NCBI GenBank assembly: GCA_964538885.1
Contig: CAZIHR010000103.1
Coordinates: forward strand, 1-15,675
DNA from: JAPOPJ01 sp964538885
Lineage (GTDB): Archaea; Thermoproteota; Nitrososphaeria; Nitrososphaerales; Nitrosopumilaceae
DNA: 15,675 nt
Direction: 5' to 3'
Shown: one piece after another, positions 15,244 through 15,675 of the stretch
Layout of the letters: each line of letters starts with the position of its first letter
Numbering within the stretch: position 1 is the first letter of the stretch
The notes under the pieces: model-generated
Databases searched by the model: none
What the model was told of the DNA's origin: nothing
Seen by the model: the letters and a program-made list of their open reading frames with translations, nothing else
Translations under genes and position numbers: made by a program

Positions 15244-15675
15244 ATGTCTGTATACGAAAGATTATCAAAAAATCCTGCATTGTTCCAGTCCCTCCTGGGT
15301 ATTTCTGTCGAGGAATGTAATGCAATAGTAGAAAAAATAGAGAAAATATATACAAAAGCAGAGAAGAAACGCCTCTCAAGAAAAAATAGGAAACGCGCCA
15401 TCGGTGCAGGACGTAGATTCTCTCTCAATATCAGGGATCGCGTACTAACACTATTTTACTTTAGGACATACTCCTCACAGAGACTCGTGGCATTTGTATT
15501 CGGTACGGGACAAGCAATAGTATCGCGCACAGTCAATCACATGGTACCACTCCTCAAAAAGTGTATACCAATACCTGCCAAAATCCACAACAGAACAAAG
15601 AGACTCTCCACAGTTGAGGAACTTGACAAGATTATGCCGGGATTGCGTCTACTCACAGATGCCTCAGAACAGCAG
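15244..15675 (+). CDS. IS5-superfamily transposase (DDE_Tnp_4-like), 5' part cut by window edge
   Basis: The frame is open from ATG 15244 to the last base, 144 codons. Residues 36-60 are very basic (KKRLSRKNRKR). Residues 60-105 form the helix-turn-helix usual in these transposases (RVLTLFYFRTYSSQRLVAFV then FGTGQAIVSRTV). The last residues, LLTDASEQQ, are the start of the DDE domain with the first catalytic aspartate (D139). Transposases of this type are about 240-300 residues, so roughly half lies outside. No frameshift or stop is seen, so the element may be intact. Its left inverted repeat should lie in about 15180-15243. Confidence 0.8.
   Translation, partial: MSVYERLSKNPALFQSLLGISVEECNAIVEKIEKIYTKAEKKRLSRKNRKRAIGAGRRFSLNIRDRVLTLFYFRTYSSQRLVAFVFGTGQAIVSRTVNHMVPLLKKCIPIPAKIHNRTKRLSTVEELDKIMPGLRLLTDASEQQ

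Noticed and set aside
1..15675. CRISPR array, tRNA, rRNA or prophage structural genes
   Set aside because: No regularly spaced repeats, no cloverleaf with a GTTCRANNC-type loop, no rRNA-like conserved stretch and no capsid, terminase or integrase motif were noticed on reading both strands.

Overview
The window most likely comes from an archaeon, probably a Nitrososphaeria (ammonia-oxidising thaumarchaeon). The grounds are an Ard1-type N-acetyltransferase very like the Sulfolobus enzyme, heavy use of ATA and AGA/AGG codons, several apparent TTG starts, AT-rich TATA-like boxes about 28-33 bp upstream of start codons, and almost no Shine-Dalgarno signals (an arrangement that suits leaderless mRNAs). 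This placement is inferred from protein style; no rRNA or tRNA gene is visible to confirm it.

Region 1 (1-3239) looks like ordinary chromosomal background. It holds an AT-rich gene-free stretch, an Ard1/RimI-type N-terminal acetyltransferase on the minus strand, a divergent site-2-type membrane metalloprotease (M50), and a LarA-like (DUF2088) protein that overlaps the protease tail to tail by 27 bp.

Region 2 (3240-10797) reads like an accessory or defence island. After about 575 bp without genes, marked by a perfect 9-bp-arm inverted repeat, comes an HNH nuclease with a long uncharacterised N-terminal part. It converges on a minus-strand run: a 1031-residue SNF2-family helicase with a DUF3670-type N-terminal half, a SWIM zinc-finger protein beginning right at the helicase stop codon, and then, behind its own promoter region with nested inverted repeats, a 430-residue protein I do not recognise. 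SNF2 plus SWIM is a known recurrent gene pair. Its association with the unknown protein and the HNH nuclease is the best candidate here for an undescribed system.

Region 3 (10798-11431) holds a small decayed mobile element. Perfect 16-bp inverted repeats at 10846-10861 and 11256-11271 bracket a frameshifted N-terminal fragment of an IS66-like transposase.

Region 4 (11432-14689) is a restriction-modification locus. A PD-(D/E)XK-type restriction endonuclease is translationally coupled (ATGA overlap) to a TSPPY-type (N4-cytosine-like, beta-class) DNA methyltransferase. A second beta-class TSPPY methyltransferase is transcribed divergently. Two methyltransferases with one nuclease would fit an asymmetric recognition site.

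Region 5 (14690-15675) is transposon debris. It contains the C-terminal remnant of an IS630/DDE_3-like transposase and, running off the right edge, the 5' part of an IS5-superfamily (DDE_Tnp_4-like) transposase cut just after its first catalytic aspartate.
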